A DNA stretch of 64,000 bases from positions 3,658,001-3,722,000 of the forward strand of contig NZ_CP088952.1 in the NCBI RefSeq assembly GCF_021165955.1. Direction: 5' to 3'. The position numbers were made by a program, and so were the translations under genes. Under the pieces are notes generated by a model. That model did not search any database. It saw only the letters and a program-made list of their open reading frames with translations, and was not told the DNA's origin. The DNA comes from Massilia endophytica (GTDB lineage: Bacteria; Pseudomonadota; Gammaproteobacteria; Burkholderiales; Burkholderiaceae_D). Positions 10,062 through 18,346 of this stretch are shown in pieces (position 1 is the stretch's first letter; every line of letters starts with the position of its first letter).

Positions 10062-10340
10062 TCAGGCAGCGGCGCTGGATGGATCGATTACGGTGACCAC
10101 TTCCGAAATGCGGTTCGCGGGGAAGCCGCTCGTTTCGGCGTGCTTGCGGATGATGTCCGCGTCCTTGGCGAGGTAGACGCAGTAGGTCTTGTCCGCGACA
10201 ACGAAGGTTTCCTGCCACTGGATGTCGTTCCCCAGCGCATCCAGCGCGGCGTTCGAGGTTTTGGCGATGGCGCAGAAGCCGTCCGGCGTGTTGCTGCCGA
10301 TGCCTGGGACGTCGCGCTCGATGACAAATTTCTTCAACAT
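10062..10340 (-). CDS. DUF4242 domain-containing protein (SCO4226-like)
   Basis: 92 residues starting MLKKFVIERDVPGIG behind a strong AAGGAAGG ribosome site. The pattern FVIERDVPG, then a helix, then WQETFVVADKTYCVYLAKDADIIRKHAE is that of DUF4242 proteins: small ferredoxin-like domains, one of which (SCO4226) binds nickel. It is the second gene of an operon with the upstream methyltransferase, 40 bases apart. The metal and role here are unproven. Confidence 0.8.
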   Translation of the reverse strand: MLKKFVIERDVPGIGSNTPDGFCAIAKTSNAALDALGNDIQWQETFVVADKTYCVYLAKDADIIRKHAETSGFPANRISEVVTVIDPSSAAA

Positions 10341-10380
10341 GGTATTTCCTTCCTTCTGAATAGGCGGCAAATGCCGCAGG

Positions 10381-11190
10381 TCATGCCCGTTTCCGAGCCG
10401 AGATGGACACCGCCGCCACACGCACGGCGCGCCCGAATTTGCGCTCCACGGCAGTGCCGCGGAAGCAGTCGAATGTTTCGACAATATGGCTGCCGGCCAG
10501 CCCGGCATCGTCAGCCAACCGCAGGAGCTCCTGCGCCTGCACGGCGCCACCCACGCAGGCGGCCCACAGGTCCGCATCGCTGCGCGCCGCGGCGCTGAGC
10601 GGACGGTCGACCACCACATCGGCAAGCAGCAGCTGCCCGCCCGGCCGCAGCACGCGCGCAATCTCCTGCATGACGCGCGGCTTGTCCGGCGCCAGGTTCA
10701 GAACGCCGTTCGAGAGCACCACATCCACGCTCGCATCCGGCACAGGCAGGTCCTCGAACACACCCTGGTGCAGGACCACCCGCCCGGTCAACCCCGCCTC
10801 GTGGGCGGCAAGCCATGCGCTGTCGAGCATGGCCGGTGTCATGTCCACACCGATCACCCGGCCGTTCGGCCCCACCTTCGTGGCGGCCAGGAGCAGGTCC
10901 ATGCCTGCACCGCAGGCGTGGTCGAGCACGGTGGCGCCTTCCGCGATCTGTCCCGCACGGTGCGGGTTGCCGACGCCAGCGAAGCGGTCCACACAGCGCC
11001 GCGGCAGCTGCTTGAGGGCGGCGCGTTCATAGCCAAGTTGCGCCACGGCGTAGTCGAGCCCGGTATTGAAGTGGAAGCTTTCGGCCGGGTCCCTGGCAAC
11101 GCGCTCATACATGGAGCGCACCTGGAGGCGCAGCCTGCCAGTGTCCAGTCCCACCGGGCAGCTGGCCACGGCGTCGTTTGCGATGTTCAT
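10381..11190 (-). CDS. Class I SAM-dependent methyltransferase (ArsM-like)
   Basis: 269 residues; the start MNIANDAVASCP has an AAAGGAAAAAT ribosome site. The Rossmann motifs are intact: motif I LDHACGAGMDLLLAA, motif II GRVIGVDMTPAML, motif IV SVDVVLSNGVLNLAPDK and the post-motif LRPGGQLLLADVVVD. The segment LGYERAALKQLP followed by FAGVGNPH precedes motif I, as in arsenite-methyltransferase-like proteins. Several Cys residues are present, but I cannot assign the ArsM arsenic-binding triad with confidence, so the substrate stays open. It is co-transcribed with the DUF4242 gene and divergent from the GlxA-type regulator, which probably controls the pair. Confidence 0.8.
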   Translation of the reverse strand: MNIANDAVASCPVGLDTGRLRLQVRSMYERVARDPAESFHFNTGLDYAVAQLGYERAALKQLPRRCVDRFAGVGNPHRAGQIAEGATVLDHACGAGMDLLLAATKVGPNGRVIGVDMTPAMLDSAWLAAHEAGLTGRVVLHQGVFEDLPVPDASVDVVLSNGVLNLAPDKPRVMQEIARVLRPGGQLLLADVVVDRPLSAAARSDADLWAACVGGAVQAQELLRLADDAGLAGSHIVETFDCFRGTAVERKFGRAVRVAAVSISARKRA

Positions 11191-11276
11191 ATTTTTCCTT
11201 TCTTGCGGCGATGTGCTACTTTCCCAGATACGGCGGTGGGCAAGAAGATGGGATTTCCGCCAAAAAGCGGTGGGAT

Positions 11277-11334
11277 ATGCGCCTTTTTGACGACGATGGC
11301 GCATTTGCCACCCCTGGTTGGCGGGAATGCCAAC
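11277..11334. promoter_or_regulatory. Candidate operators in a divergent promoter region
   Basis: The 170-base gap between the methyltransferase and the divergent AraC-type gene holds two inverted repeats. One is atgcgcc/ggcgcat (11277-11283 and 11298-11304), the other gttggc/gccaac (11317-11322 and 11329-11334). Their position fits a regulator binding site shared by both promoters. Short repeats such as these can arise by chance. Confidence 0.35.
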
Positions 11335-11360
11335 GGTCTCCGTGCGATAGTGCAAGGCTT

Positions 11361-12392
11361 ATGAAACCGACACCTGACAACCCGCGGCAGCTCACCCGGG
11401 TCACCGTATTGATGGTCGATGCGACCTATTCTTCGCCTGCGCTCGGCCCGATCGATATCTTTCATTCCGCGGGCAGGCTGTGGAACGGCTTCCATGGCCA
11501 GCCCCATGCGCCGTGCTTCGAGGTGCAGCTTGCGTCCATCGGCGGCAGGCGGCTCGAATGCATCGGTGCGCTGGGCATCATGCCGCATGTGGATGTGCTG
11601 GACGTGGGCAGCACGGACCTGATCCTGGTGCCGACCGTGAACCTCCACGAGCAGCCCGCCGATCCGCGCATCGTTCAGTGGCTGCGGGAACGGCATGCGC
11701 AAGGCAGCGCCGTCGCGGGCATCTGCGCGGGCGTCGCCTACCTGGCCGAGGCCGGGCTGCTGGACCACCGTGTCGCCACCACGCACTGGGCGATTGCGGA
11801 GCAGATGCGGGAACGCTATCCGCTCGTTCAATGGCACCCGGAGCGCTTCGTTACCGAGGACGGCGGCGTGTTCTGCAGCGGCGGCGTGTATGCATCGATG
11901 GACCTCAGCCTGTTCCTGGTGGAGAAGTACGCGGGACGTGAAGTGGCCTTGCAGTGCGCGAAGTCACTGCTGCTGGCCATGCCGCGCAAGAACCAGACGA
12001 GTTACAGCGTCCCGCTGCTCACACGGCCGCACGAAGACGGCGAGATGCGCGATATCGAAGAGTATCTGCGCCTGAACTTCGCCAGGCCGATCACGGCGGA
12101 TGTGCTGGCTGCGCGCGTGAATATGAGCCCGCGCAGCTTCCTGCGCCGCTTCAAGGCAGCCACGGGACAGCTGCCGGGAGCGTACCTGCAGGCGCTGCGC
12201 ATCGGCGCGGCAAAGGAACTGCTGGAGAACGGGGCAAGCTCCATCCAGCGCGTGGGCATGCAGGTCGGCTATCAGGACGTGGCGCACTTCCGCCAGGTGT
12301 TCAAGCGCCACACCAGCCTGACGCCGGGCGAGTACCGCGAGCAGTTCGGCACCATGCATGCACTGGTCGGCGACAGCCATGCCCTGCCCTGA
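11361..12392 (+). CDS. GlxA-type transcriptional regulator (DJ-1/PfpI domain plus AraC HTH)
   Basis: 343 residues from MKPTPDNPRQ. Residues about 15-200 are a DJ-1/PfpI class I glutamine-amidotransferase-like sensor domain with the conserved GICAGVAYLAEAGLLD elbow and TTHW. Residues about 230-335 are an AraC double helix-turn-helix (ITADVLAARVNMSPRSFLRRF, then VGYQDVAHFRQVFKRHTSLTPGEYR). These regulators usually activate neighbouring metabolic genes in response to a small ligand. The divergent methyltransferase/DUF4242 operon is the obvious target. It converges with the FtsX permease gene, 20 bases apart. Confidence 0.9.
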   Translation: MKPTPDNPRQLTRVTVLMVDATYSSPALGPIDIFHSAGRLWNGFHGQPHAPCFEVQLASIGGRRLECIGALGIMPHVDVLDVGSTDLILVPTVNLHEQPADPRIVQWLRERHAQGSAVAGICAGVAYLAEAGLLDHRVATTHWAIAEQMRERYPLVQWHPERFVTEDGGVFCSGGVYASMDLSLFLVEKYAGREVALQCAKSLLLAMPRKNQTSYSVPLLTRPHEDGEMRDIEEYLRLNFARPITADVLAARVNMSPRSFLRRFKAATGQLPGAYLQALRIGAAKELLENGASSIQRVGMQVGYQDVAHFRQVFKRHTSLTPGEYREQFGTMHALVGDSHALP

Positions 12393-12412
12393 ACCGCGGG
12401 CAGGCCTTTCGC

Positions 12413-14854
12413 CTACAGCCGCAGGGCATCTGCGGGTTTCGCCTGCATGGCCAGAATCGCGTGCCGCACTACGGCCATGCAAACGACGAGTGCGGTGGCA
12501 GCCAGCGCCCCGGCGATAGTCCACCAGCCTACCGGCGCGCGCTCGACATAGCCCGCCAGATAACGCTCGATACCCAGCGCCGCCAGCGGCAGTGCAAGCA
12601 CGGCCGCCATCAGCACCAGTGCGCCGAAATCGCGCGCCAGCAGCAGGCCGATATCCCGCCGGCGGGCGCCATGCAGCTTGCGCAGCACGAACTCCTTGGC
12701 ACGGCGCTGCACGCTGCGCGCCGCCATGACATAGGAACCAAAGGCCGCGATGCCCAGGGCAACACAGCTTGCGGCAGCGAGAAGCCGCGACACCCGCGCT
12801 TCCTCGTCGTAGTTCGCCTGCTGGATTGCAGCCGCGGGCTGAATGCTGGGCATCGCATTGGGGAAGTAGCCCGGCCACAGTCCGCGCACTGTGCGTTCCG
12901 CGTCTGGAAGGGAGGCCGCGCGCACCGTCAGCGTAGCGCCCGCCGTCCAGAGCTCGTATGCCGTCGCGCGCGGTGCGTCGCGCAGCGAGCGGAAACGCAG
13001 GTCGGGGGCAATGCCGATAACGCGCTTGTGCACGACCTTGTTGTCGAATCCAGTGAACAGCAGCGTCTGGCCCAGTGCTTCGGCGGGACTGGAGAAGCCG
13101 AGCTCCCGCGCGGCCATTGCATTCAGGATCAGGGGGACCGCATCGTCCTCCTTGTCGAGGGAGGCGTCGAACAGGCGCCCTGCCAGCGGCGCCACGCCGT
13201 AAAGGGTAAAGAAGTTGGCGCTGACGGACTTCATGTCCATGACCGCGCTGGCGCCTCCGGGACGCTTCAGGTCACGCACCCAGGAGGTCTTCTGGCGGCC
13301 TACCGCGTCCTCCGATATCGCCACTCCCTCGATGCCCGGCTGCGCCCGCAATGCAGCCATGAATCCCTGCGCTGTCTTGCTGTAGCGGACTGCCTCCGGC
13401 AGGTCCACGATCAGAAGCCTGGAAGGATCGAATCCGGGCGACGCCTTCAGTGCAAAGGCTGTCTGCCAGACCACCGCCATTGTCACGCCTGCGAGGCCCA
13501 TTGCCGCAGCCGTCTGGAACACCGTCAGGCTGCGCCGCAAGGATGCACTGTGCGCCATCTCCGCATCCGCCTTGCCCGCCAGCGCCTGCGCGGGCCGAAC
13601 GCGCAGCGCCAGCCAAGCGGGATAGATAGCGGTGGCAGCGCCGAGCAGAAGTCCAAGGGCGAGTGCGAGGCCAAGGTTCCAGGGAGTCAGCATGCTTTCC
13701 AGTTCGCGGTCCATCAGCCGGGCAAACACCGGCGAAGCTGCCCAGGCGAGGAGCAGGCCCGATACCGCGGCGAACATCGCGACGAGCATGGACTCCGCCA
13801 GCAGTTGCAGCACGATCTGCCGCACGCTCGCCCCAAGCACCTTGCGCATGGCGATTTCCCGCTGCCGCCGCAGCAGCCTCACTGCAGCCAGATTCGCATA
13901 ATTGATCGCCGCCAGAACAAGAATCAGCAGGCCCACCGCTCCCAGGCCCGCGACGACGGCGCGGTTGCCGCGCGGACCAGGCTGCGAAATGTAATTGCCG
14001 CCGACCTGCTGGTCGAAGTAGGCCTCGCGCAGCGGGGACAGCACCACATCGAGCACTTTGCGCCCCGCGAGCCGCTGCATGACCTCCGGCGGGTGGGTAT
14101 GCTGCGATGGGTGCCGGTCTACCGCTGCCTGCAAGGCATCGGCGACGGGCTGCAAGGGTGCGTCCGGCCGCGTGCGGACCAGCAGCTTGCCCCACCAGCC
14201 TTGTTCACCGGTCACGATTTGCTTGCGCACCTCCTCATCGACGATAAGGGAATTCACCCCTGTGAGCATTTCGAAGGGCACTGTGGTGTTGGACGCTGGT
14301 GTTTCGACTATCGCCATCACCTGCAGCAGCTTGCCTTCGACCTGCATGGTGGCGCCCTGTGCATCTACGGTGCCGAACAGGCGCCGCGCCGCTGCTTCCG
14401 TCACGGCGATGCCTTCCGGCTTCGCCAGCGCCTCTTCCAGGTCGCCACGGACCGTCCTCAACCCCAGCATCGTTGCGAAGCCAGGCAGCACGGTCAGTCC
14501 ATTCAGGCGCGAGAGCTGGGCGCCCACCCGTACCGTCAAGCCCATCGCGTCGGGCCGCGCGGGGAGATAGGCGGTGGCGGCCTCGACACCCGGCGTTGCA
14601 GCCGCCACTTCCCGCAGGAAGAGCGGAGCCTGGTCGAACCACGGCGACAGCGAATCGACGTTGTAGCGCTGCTTGATGACATAGACCCGGTCCACATCCG
14701 GCACCTGTGCGTTGTAGCCCCAGGAGTAGCGCACATAGCTGAAAAGCAGCAGCGCCGCCGCGAGGCCGATGCTCAGCCCTCCCAGCACCACAAGGGAATA
14801 CACCGGCTCTCCTGCCAGCATGCGCCAGCCAAAACGGAAGTCACGCAGTTTCAT
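12413..14854 (-). CDS. ABC transporter permease with MacB-type periplasmic core and FtsX domains
   Basis: 813 residues from MKLRDFRFGWRML. TM1 (about 18-42) is followed by a large periplasmic MacB_PCD domain. A first FtsX three-helix block begins near VVAGLGAVGLLILVLAAINYANL, with the cytoplasmic REIAMRKVLGASVRQI turn. Then come a second TM1-like helix with another periplasmic domain and a second FtsX block carrying KEFVLRKLHGARRRDIG. This duplicated 4+4 layout fits full-length MacB-like permeases without a fused ATPase. It is the third gene of a three-gene operon (adaptor, ATPase, permease) and starts seven bases after the ATPase stop. The export substrate is unknown. Confidence 0.9.
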   Translation of the reverse strand: MKLRDFRFGWRMLAGEPVYSLVVLGGLSIGLAAALLLFSYVRYSWGYNAQVPDVDRVYVIKQRYNVDSLSPWFDQAPLFLREVAAATPGVEAATAYLPARPDAMGLTVRVGAQLSRLNGLTVLPGFATMLGLRTVRGDLEEALAKPEGIAVTEAAARRLFGTVDAQGATMQVEGKLLQVMAIVETPASNTTVPFEMLTGVNSLIVDEEVRKQIVTGEQGWWGKLLVRTRPDAPLQPVADALQAAVDRHPSQHTHPPEVMQRLAGRKVLDVVLSPLREAYFDQQVGGNYISQPGPRGNRAVVAGLGAVGLLILVLAAINYANLAAVRLLRRQREIAMRKVLGASVRQIVLQLLAESMLVAMFAAVSGLLLAWAASPVFARLMDRELESMLTPWNLGLALALGLLLGAATAIYPAWLALRVRPAQALAGKADAEMAHSASLRRSLTVFQTAAAMGLAGVTMAVVWQTAFALKASPGFDPSRLLIVDLPEAVRYSKTAQGFMAALRAQPGIEGVAISEDAVGRQKTSWVRDLKRPGGASAVMDMKSVSANFFTLYGVAPLAGRLFDASLDKEDDAVPLILNAMAARELGFSSPAEALGQTLLFTGFDNKVVHKRVIGIAPDLRFRSLRDAPRATAYELWTAGATLTVRAASLPDAERTVRGLWPGYFPNAMPSIQPAAAIQQANYDEEARVSRLLAAASCVALGIAAFGSYVMAARSVQRRAKEFVLRKLHGARRRDIGLLLARDFGALVLMAAVLALPLAALGIERYLAGYVERAPVGWWTIAGALAATALVVCMAVVRHAILAMQAKPADALRL

Positions 14855-14861
14855 GCCCACC

Positions 14862-15542
<681 letters not shown>

Positions 15543-15567
15543 GCCATCTCCTTTTTCAGTCATTGTG

Positions 15568-16848
15568 TCATTTTCCGGTGAGTTCGATGCGGTCGTTTTT
15601 GCCGAAGGCCGCGTACGAGGAAACGATCACGCGTTCGCCCGCGCGCAATCCCTCCAGCACTTCCACCTGCCGGTGGCTGCGGCGTCCAAGCCGGATATTC
15701 CTGCGCACGGCCTGTCCCGCCTGCACAACATAGGCGGACGTGCCTCCCGTATCGTTGACGAAGGCGTCATTGGGCAGGACCAGCGCCTGCGCAGGTTCCC
15801 CAAGCGTGATGGAAACGTCCACGCTCTGGCCGGGGTGTAGCCCCTGCGGCAGAACATCGGCGAAGGTGAGCTCGGCGTTGAACTTGCCGTCACGGATCTG
15901 CGGGAAGATGCGGCTGACGGTAAGCGCATACGTCCGTCCGCCCATCTGCGCACGCGCGGCGCGGCCCGCGACGATGCGGTTCAGGTAGTATTCGTCGATC
16001 TGGGCCGTGAGCTTGTAGCGCTCCATGTCGTCAATGCGGCCCAGATGCTGGTCCGCCCTCACCGCCTCTCCCAGCTGGAGGGAGAAGTCGGTCAGCCTGC
16101 CGTCAGCGGGCGCACGGACCGCCAGCGCGTCGACCGATTCGCGCACCAGGCGCAAACCGGCGGCCAGCCGCGCCGTCGCCTGCTCCATCTGCTCGATGGC
16201 ATTGCGCTGGATGCCCGCTTCCACACGGTTGCTCTCCCGCGCCAGATCGAAGAGCCGCTGCTGCTGCACCACGCGGTCCGCCGCTTCCTCCAGAGCACTG
16301 GCCGACACAAAACCCTTCGCTGCAAGTGCCCGCTGGCGCTCGTGCTGTTTCCTGGCCTGTTCCAGCGCAAAAGCCAGCTCGGATGCACGGCGCTGCCGTT
16401 CCGTGTTCGCCGCTTCGAGCGTAACGCGCATGTTGGTCAGGTTCGAGATCTGCTGCGCATGCTCCGATTCGCGCGCCAGCATTTCGAGCCGCCTTTGCGG
16501 ATTCGAGAGACGGAAGAGCGCATCGCCCTTCTTCACTTTGGCGCCGTCGCGCACGAAGACCTCCTCCACGCGGCCCGACTCCACAGCATCCAGCATCACC
16601 GAATGCAGCGGTGCGGCTGTTGCGCGCACGACGGCATCGTCGCGGAATACGCCTTGCTCCACCACCGCGATCCTAACCTCAGCCAGCGGCACCCGCAGGC
16701 CCCTGGGCATGAGACTCCAGGCCAGCATGGCCGCTGCAGCCATCGCCGCCACGGCGGCGATCCATTTCAGCCGCCCGCCACGCCACCTGCGCCGCGGCAG
16801 CGCCTGGTCCATGGAATTGCCGGAAATGTTTGCGTTCGAATGTGTCAT
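15568..16848 (-). CDS. Efflux RND/ABC periplasmic adaptor subunit (MacA/HlyD family)
   Basis: 426 residues from the first ATG. An N-terminal TM anchor (about 29-45) is followed by a lipoyl half (GRVEEVFVRDGAKVKKGDALFRL), a long coiled coil (about 115-235), the second lipoyl half (DALAVRAPADGRLTDFSLQLGE) and beta-barrel regions, ending in a MacA-like VEVLEGLRAGERVIVSSYAAFG. First gene of the export operon. The predicted sigma-54 transcription start falls within about a base of this ATG, so translation may really start at Met13 (16812), giving 414 residues. The TM anchor is kept either way. Confidence 0.88.
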   Translation of the reverse strand: MTHSNANISGNSMDQALPRRRWRGGRLKWIAAVAAMAAAAMLAWSLMPRGLRVPLAEVRIAVVEQGVFRDDAVVRATAAPLHSVMLDAVESGRVEEVFVRDGAKVKKGDALFRLSNPQRRLEMLARESEHAQQISNLTNMRVTLEAANTERQRRASELAFALEQARKQHERQRALAAKGFVSASALEEAADRVVQQQRLFDLARESNRVEAGIQRNAIEQMEQATARLAAGLRLVRESVDALAVRAPADGRLTDFSLQLGEAVRADQHLGRIDDMERYKLTAQIDEYYLNRIVAGRAARAQMGGRTYALTVSRIFPQIRDGKFNAELTFADVLPQGLHPGQSVDVSITLGEPAQALVLPNDAFVNDTGGTSAYVVQAGQAVRRNIRLGRRSHRQVEVLEGLRAGERVIVSSYAAFGKNDRIELTGK

Positions 16849-16859
16849 GCCCGGTATTC

Positions 16860-16875
16860 AGCAACAAGCGTGCCA
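16860..16875 (-). promoter_or_regulatory. Sigma-54 (-24/-12) promoter of the ABC export operon
   Basis: On the minus strand the bases read TGGCACG-CTTG-TTGCT, an exact match to the consensus TGGCACG-N4-TTGCW with the invariant GG and GC correctly spaced. The predicted transcript begins near 16849, directly before the adaptor gene. The divergent gene pair encodes an NtrC-type activator, the class of protein that sigma-54 promoters require. The match is read directly; activity is inferred. Confidence 0.85.
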
Positions 16876-16938
16876 CCGCCGCCGCAACGGCTACGGCAGG
16901 AACCTGGCAATACCGCGCGACCGCTATCGCACACCTGG

Positions 16939-16956
16939 GTGTCCGATTCCGGACAC
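16939..16956. promoter_or_regulatory. Upstream activator palindrome for the NtrC-type regulator
   Basis: A perfect inverted repeat, gtgtccg-attc-cggacac, centred about 98 bases upstream of the predicted sigma-54 start. That is the usual distance for an enhancer bound by a sigma-54 activator dimer. It also lies just ahead of the regulator's own gene, so it may allow autoregulation. The assignment to the neighbouring regulator is an inference from position and symmetry. Confidence 0.7.
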
Positions 16957-16981
16957 TTGACCGTGCAGCGAGCTCCGGAGA

Positions 16982-17011
16982 TTGCCCGCGATGAAGCGCC
17001 GCTGCTAGAAT
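16982..17011 (+). promoter_or_regulatory. Possible sigma-70 promoter for the regulator/kinase pair
   Basis: TTGCCC (16982-16987) and TAGAAT (17006-17011) are separated by 18 bases, close to the -35/-10 consensus. The -10 box ends nine bases before the response-regulator ATG, so the message would have almost no leader. No ribosome site is visible there, which fits a leaderless or near-leaderless transcript. Confidence 0.4.
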
Positions 17012-17020
17012 CGGCCGATC

Positions 17021-18346
17021 ATGCAAGCCCACATTCTCATCCTGGAAGACGACGCCGATGTGGCCTACGCCGCGCAGCTTTCGCTGCGCCGCACAGGCGC
17101 GCGCATCACAACGCTGGCGCACCCCGGCCAGCTTGCGAATGCCTTGCAGGAGAGCGCGCCCGATGTCGTGCTCCTCGACCTCAATTTCCAGGCGGGCCGC
17201 ACGGACGGCAGCGAGGGCATGCAGGCTCTTGCACGCCTGCGCGCGTTGACGAATCCACCCCAGGTCATCGTCATGACAGCCTACGCCGATGTGGCGCTGG
17301 CGGTGGAGGCGATGAAGTGCGGCGCCGCCGACTTCATCACCAAGCCATGGGACAACGCGCGCCTTGCCGCCGCCGTCGATGAGGCGATGATCCAACGCAC
17401 GACGTCCGCCGCGCCGACGCAAAACAGCGCCCTGATGGGTGACTCGCCGCCAATGAAACAGCTGCGCAGGCTGATCGCCAGCGTGGCGCCGACCGAGGCC
17501 AATGTACTGGTGCTGGGCGAGAACGGTGTGGGCAAGGAGCTGGCTGCGCGCGCCATTCACGAAGCGTCGCGCCGCGCCACGGGCCAGTTCCTGGCGGTGG
17601 ACATGGGCAGCCTTCCCGAAACAACGCTGGAGAGCGAGCTTTTCGGCCACCGCAAGGGTTCCTTCACCGATGCGCGCAATGATCGCGCGGGACGCTTCCT
17701 GGCTGCCTCCGGCGGCACGCTCTTCCTCGACGAAATCGGCAACATGCCGCTGCCAGCGCAGGCCAAGCTGCTGACCGCACTGGAACGCCGCGAAGTGACG
17801 CCGCTCGGCGCCGACCGTCCGCAAACGATCGACGTGCGCATCGTGAGCGCCACCAATCTGGCGGAAGCGTCGCTGTACGACCCGCAGCACTTCCGGCCGG
17901 ACCTGCTGTTCCGGCTCAACACCATTGTGCTGCGCGTGCCGCCGCTGCGCGAGCGCAGGGAAGACATTCCCCTGCTGCTGAACCACTACCTCGCCCATTA
18001 CCAGCGGCAGTACGGCAAGCCTGCCCGCCAGCTTTCCCCTTCCGCGCTCGACGCCTTGTGCAGCAACCCATGGCAGGGCAATGTGCGCGCCCTGCGGCAC
18101 GCCTGCGAGCGCGCCGTGATCCTCTGCGATGGCGAGAACTACGCGCTTGCCGATTTCGGCATGGCGCAGCCGGAAATGGCGCCTGCTGTGAACCGTGCAG
18201 CCGACACGATACGCCTGGACGCATTGGAACGCGACGCCATCGCTGCGGCCCTCGCCCAGGTACAGGGCAATATCAGCCGCGCCGCGCGCCTGCTTGGCGT
18301 AAGCCGCGCCGCCCTCTACCGCAAGCTGGGCAAATATGGCCTCTGA
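17021..18346 (+). CDS. Sigma-54-dependent response regulator (NtrC family)
   Basis: 441 residues in three domains. The receiver (1-120) has acidic residues E9, D10 and D11, phospho-acceptor D53 and K108. The AAA+ sigma-54 interaction domain (about 137-370) has Walker A GENGVGKE (166-173), Walker B GGTLFLDE (231-238) and an arginine-finger region FRPDLLFRLN. A C-terminal Fis-type helix-turn-helix ends the protein (NISRAARLLGVSRAALYRKL). The sigma-54 contact loop, normally GAFTGA, reads GSFTDA (213-218), with Phe and Thr kept. The gene is divergent from the MacAB-like operon, whose promoter is sigma-54 type, and overlaps the kinase gene by 11 bases. Confidence 0.93.
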   Translation: MQAHILILEDDADVAYAAQLSLRRTGARITTLAHPGQLANALQESAPDVVLLDLNFQAGRTDGSEGMQALARLRALTNPPQVIVMTAYADVALAVEAMKCGAADFITKPWDNARLAAAVDEAMIQRTTSAAPTQNSALMGDSPPMKQLRRLIASVAPTEANVLVLGENGVGKELAARAIHEASRRATGQFLAVDMGSLPETTLESELFGHRKGSFTDARNDRAGRFLAASGGTLFLDEIGNMPLPAQAKLLTALERREVTPLGADRPQTIDVRIVSATNLAEASLYDPQHFRPDLLFRLNTIVLRVPPLRERREDIPLLLNHYLAHYQRQYGKPARQLSPSALDALCSNPWQGNVRALRHACERAVILCDGENYALADFGMAQPEMAPAVNRAADTIRLDALERDAIAAALAQVQGNISRAARLLGVSRAALYRKLGKYGL

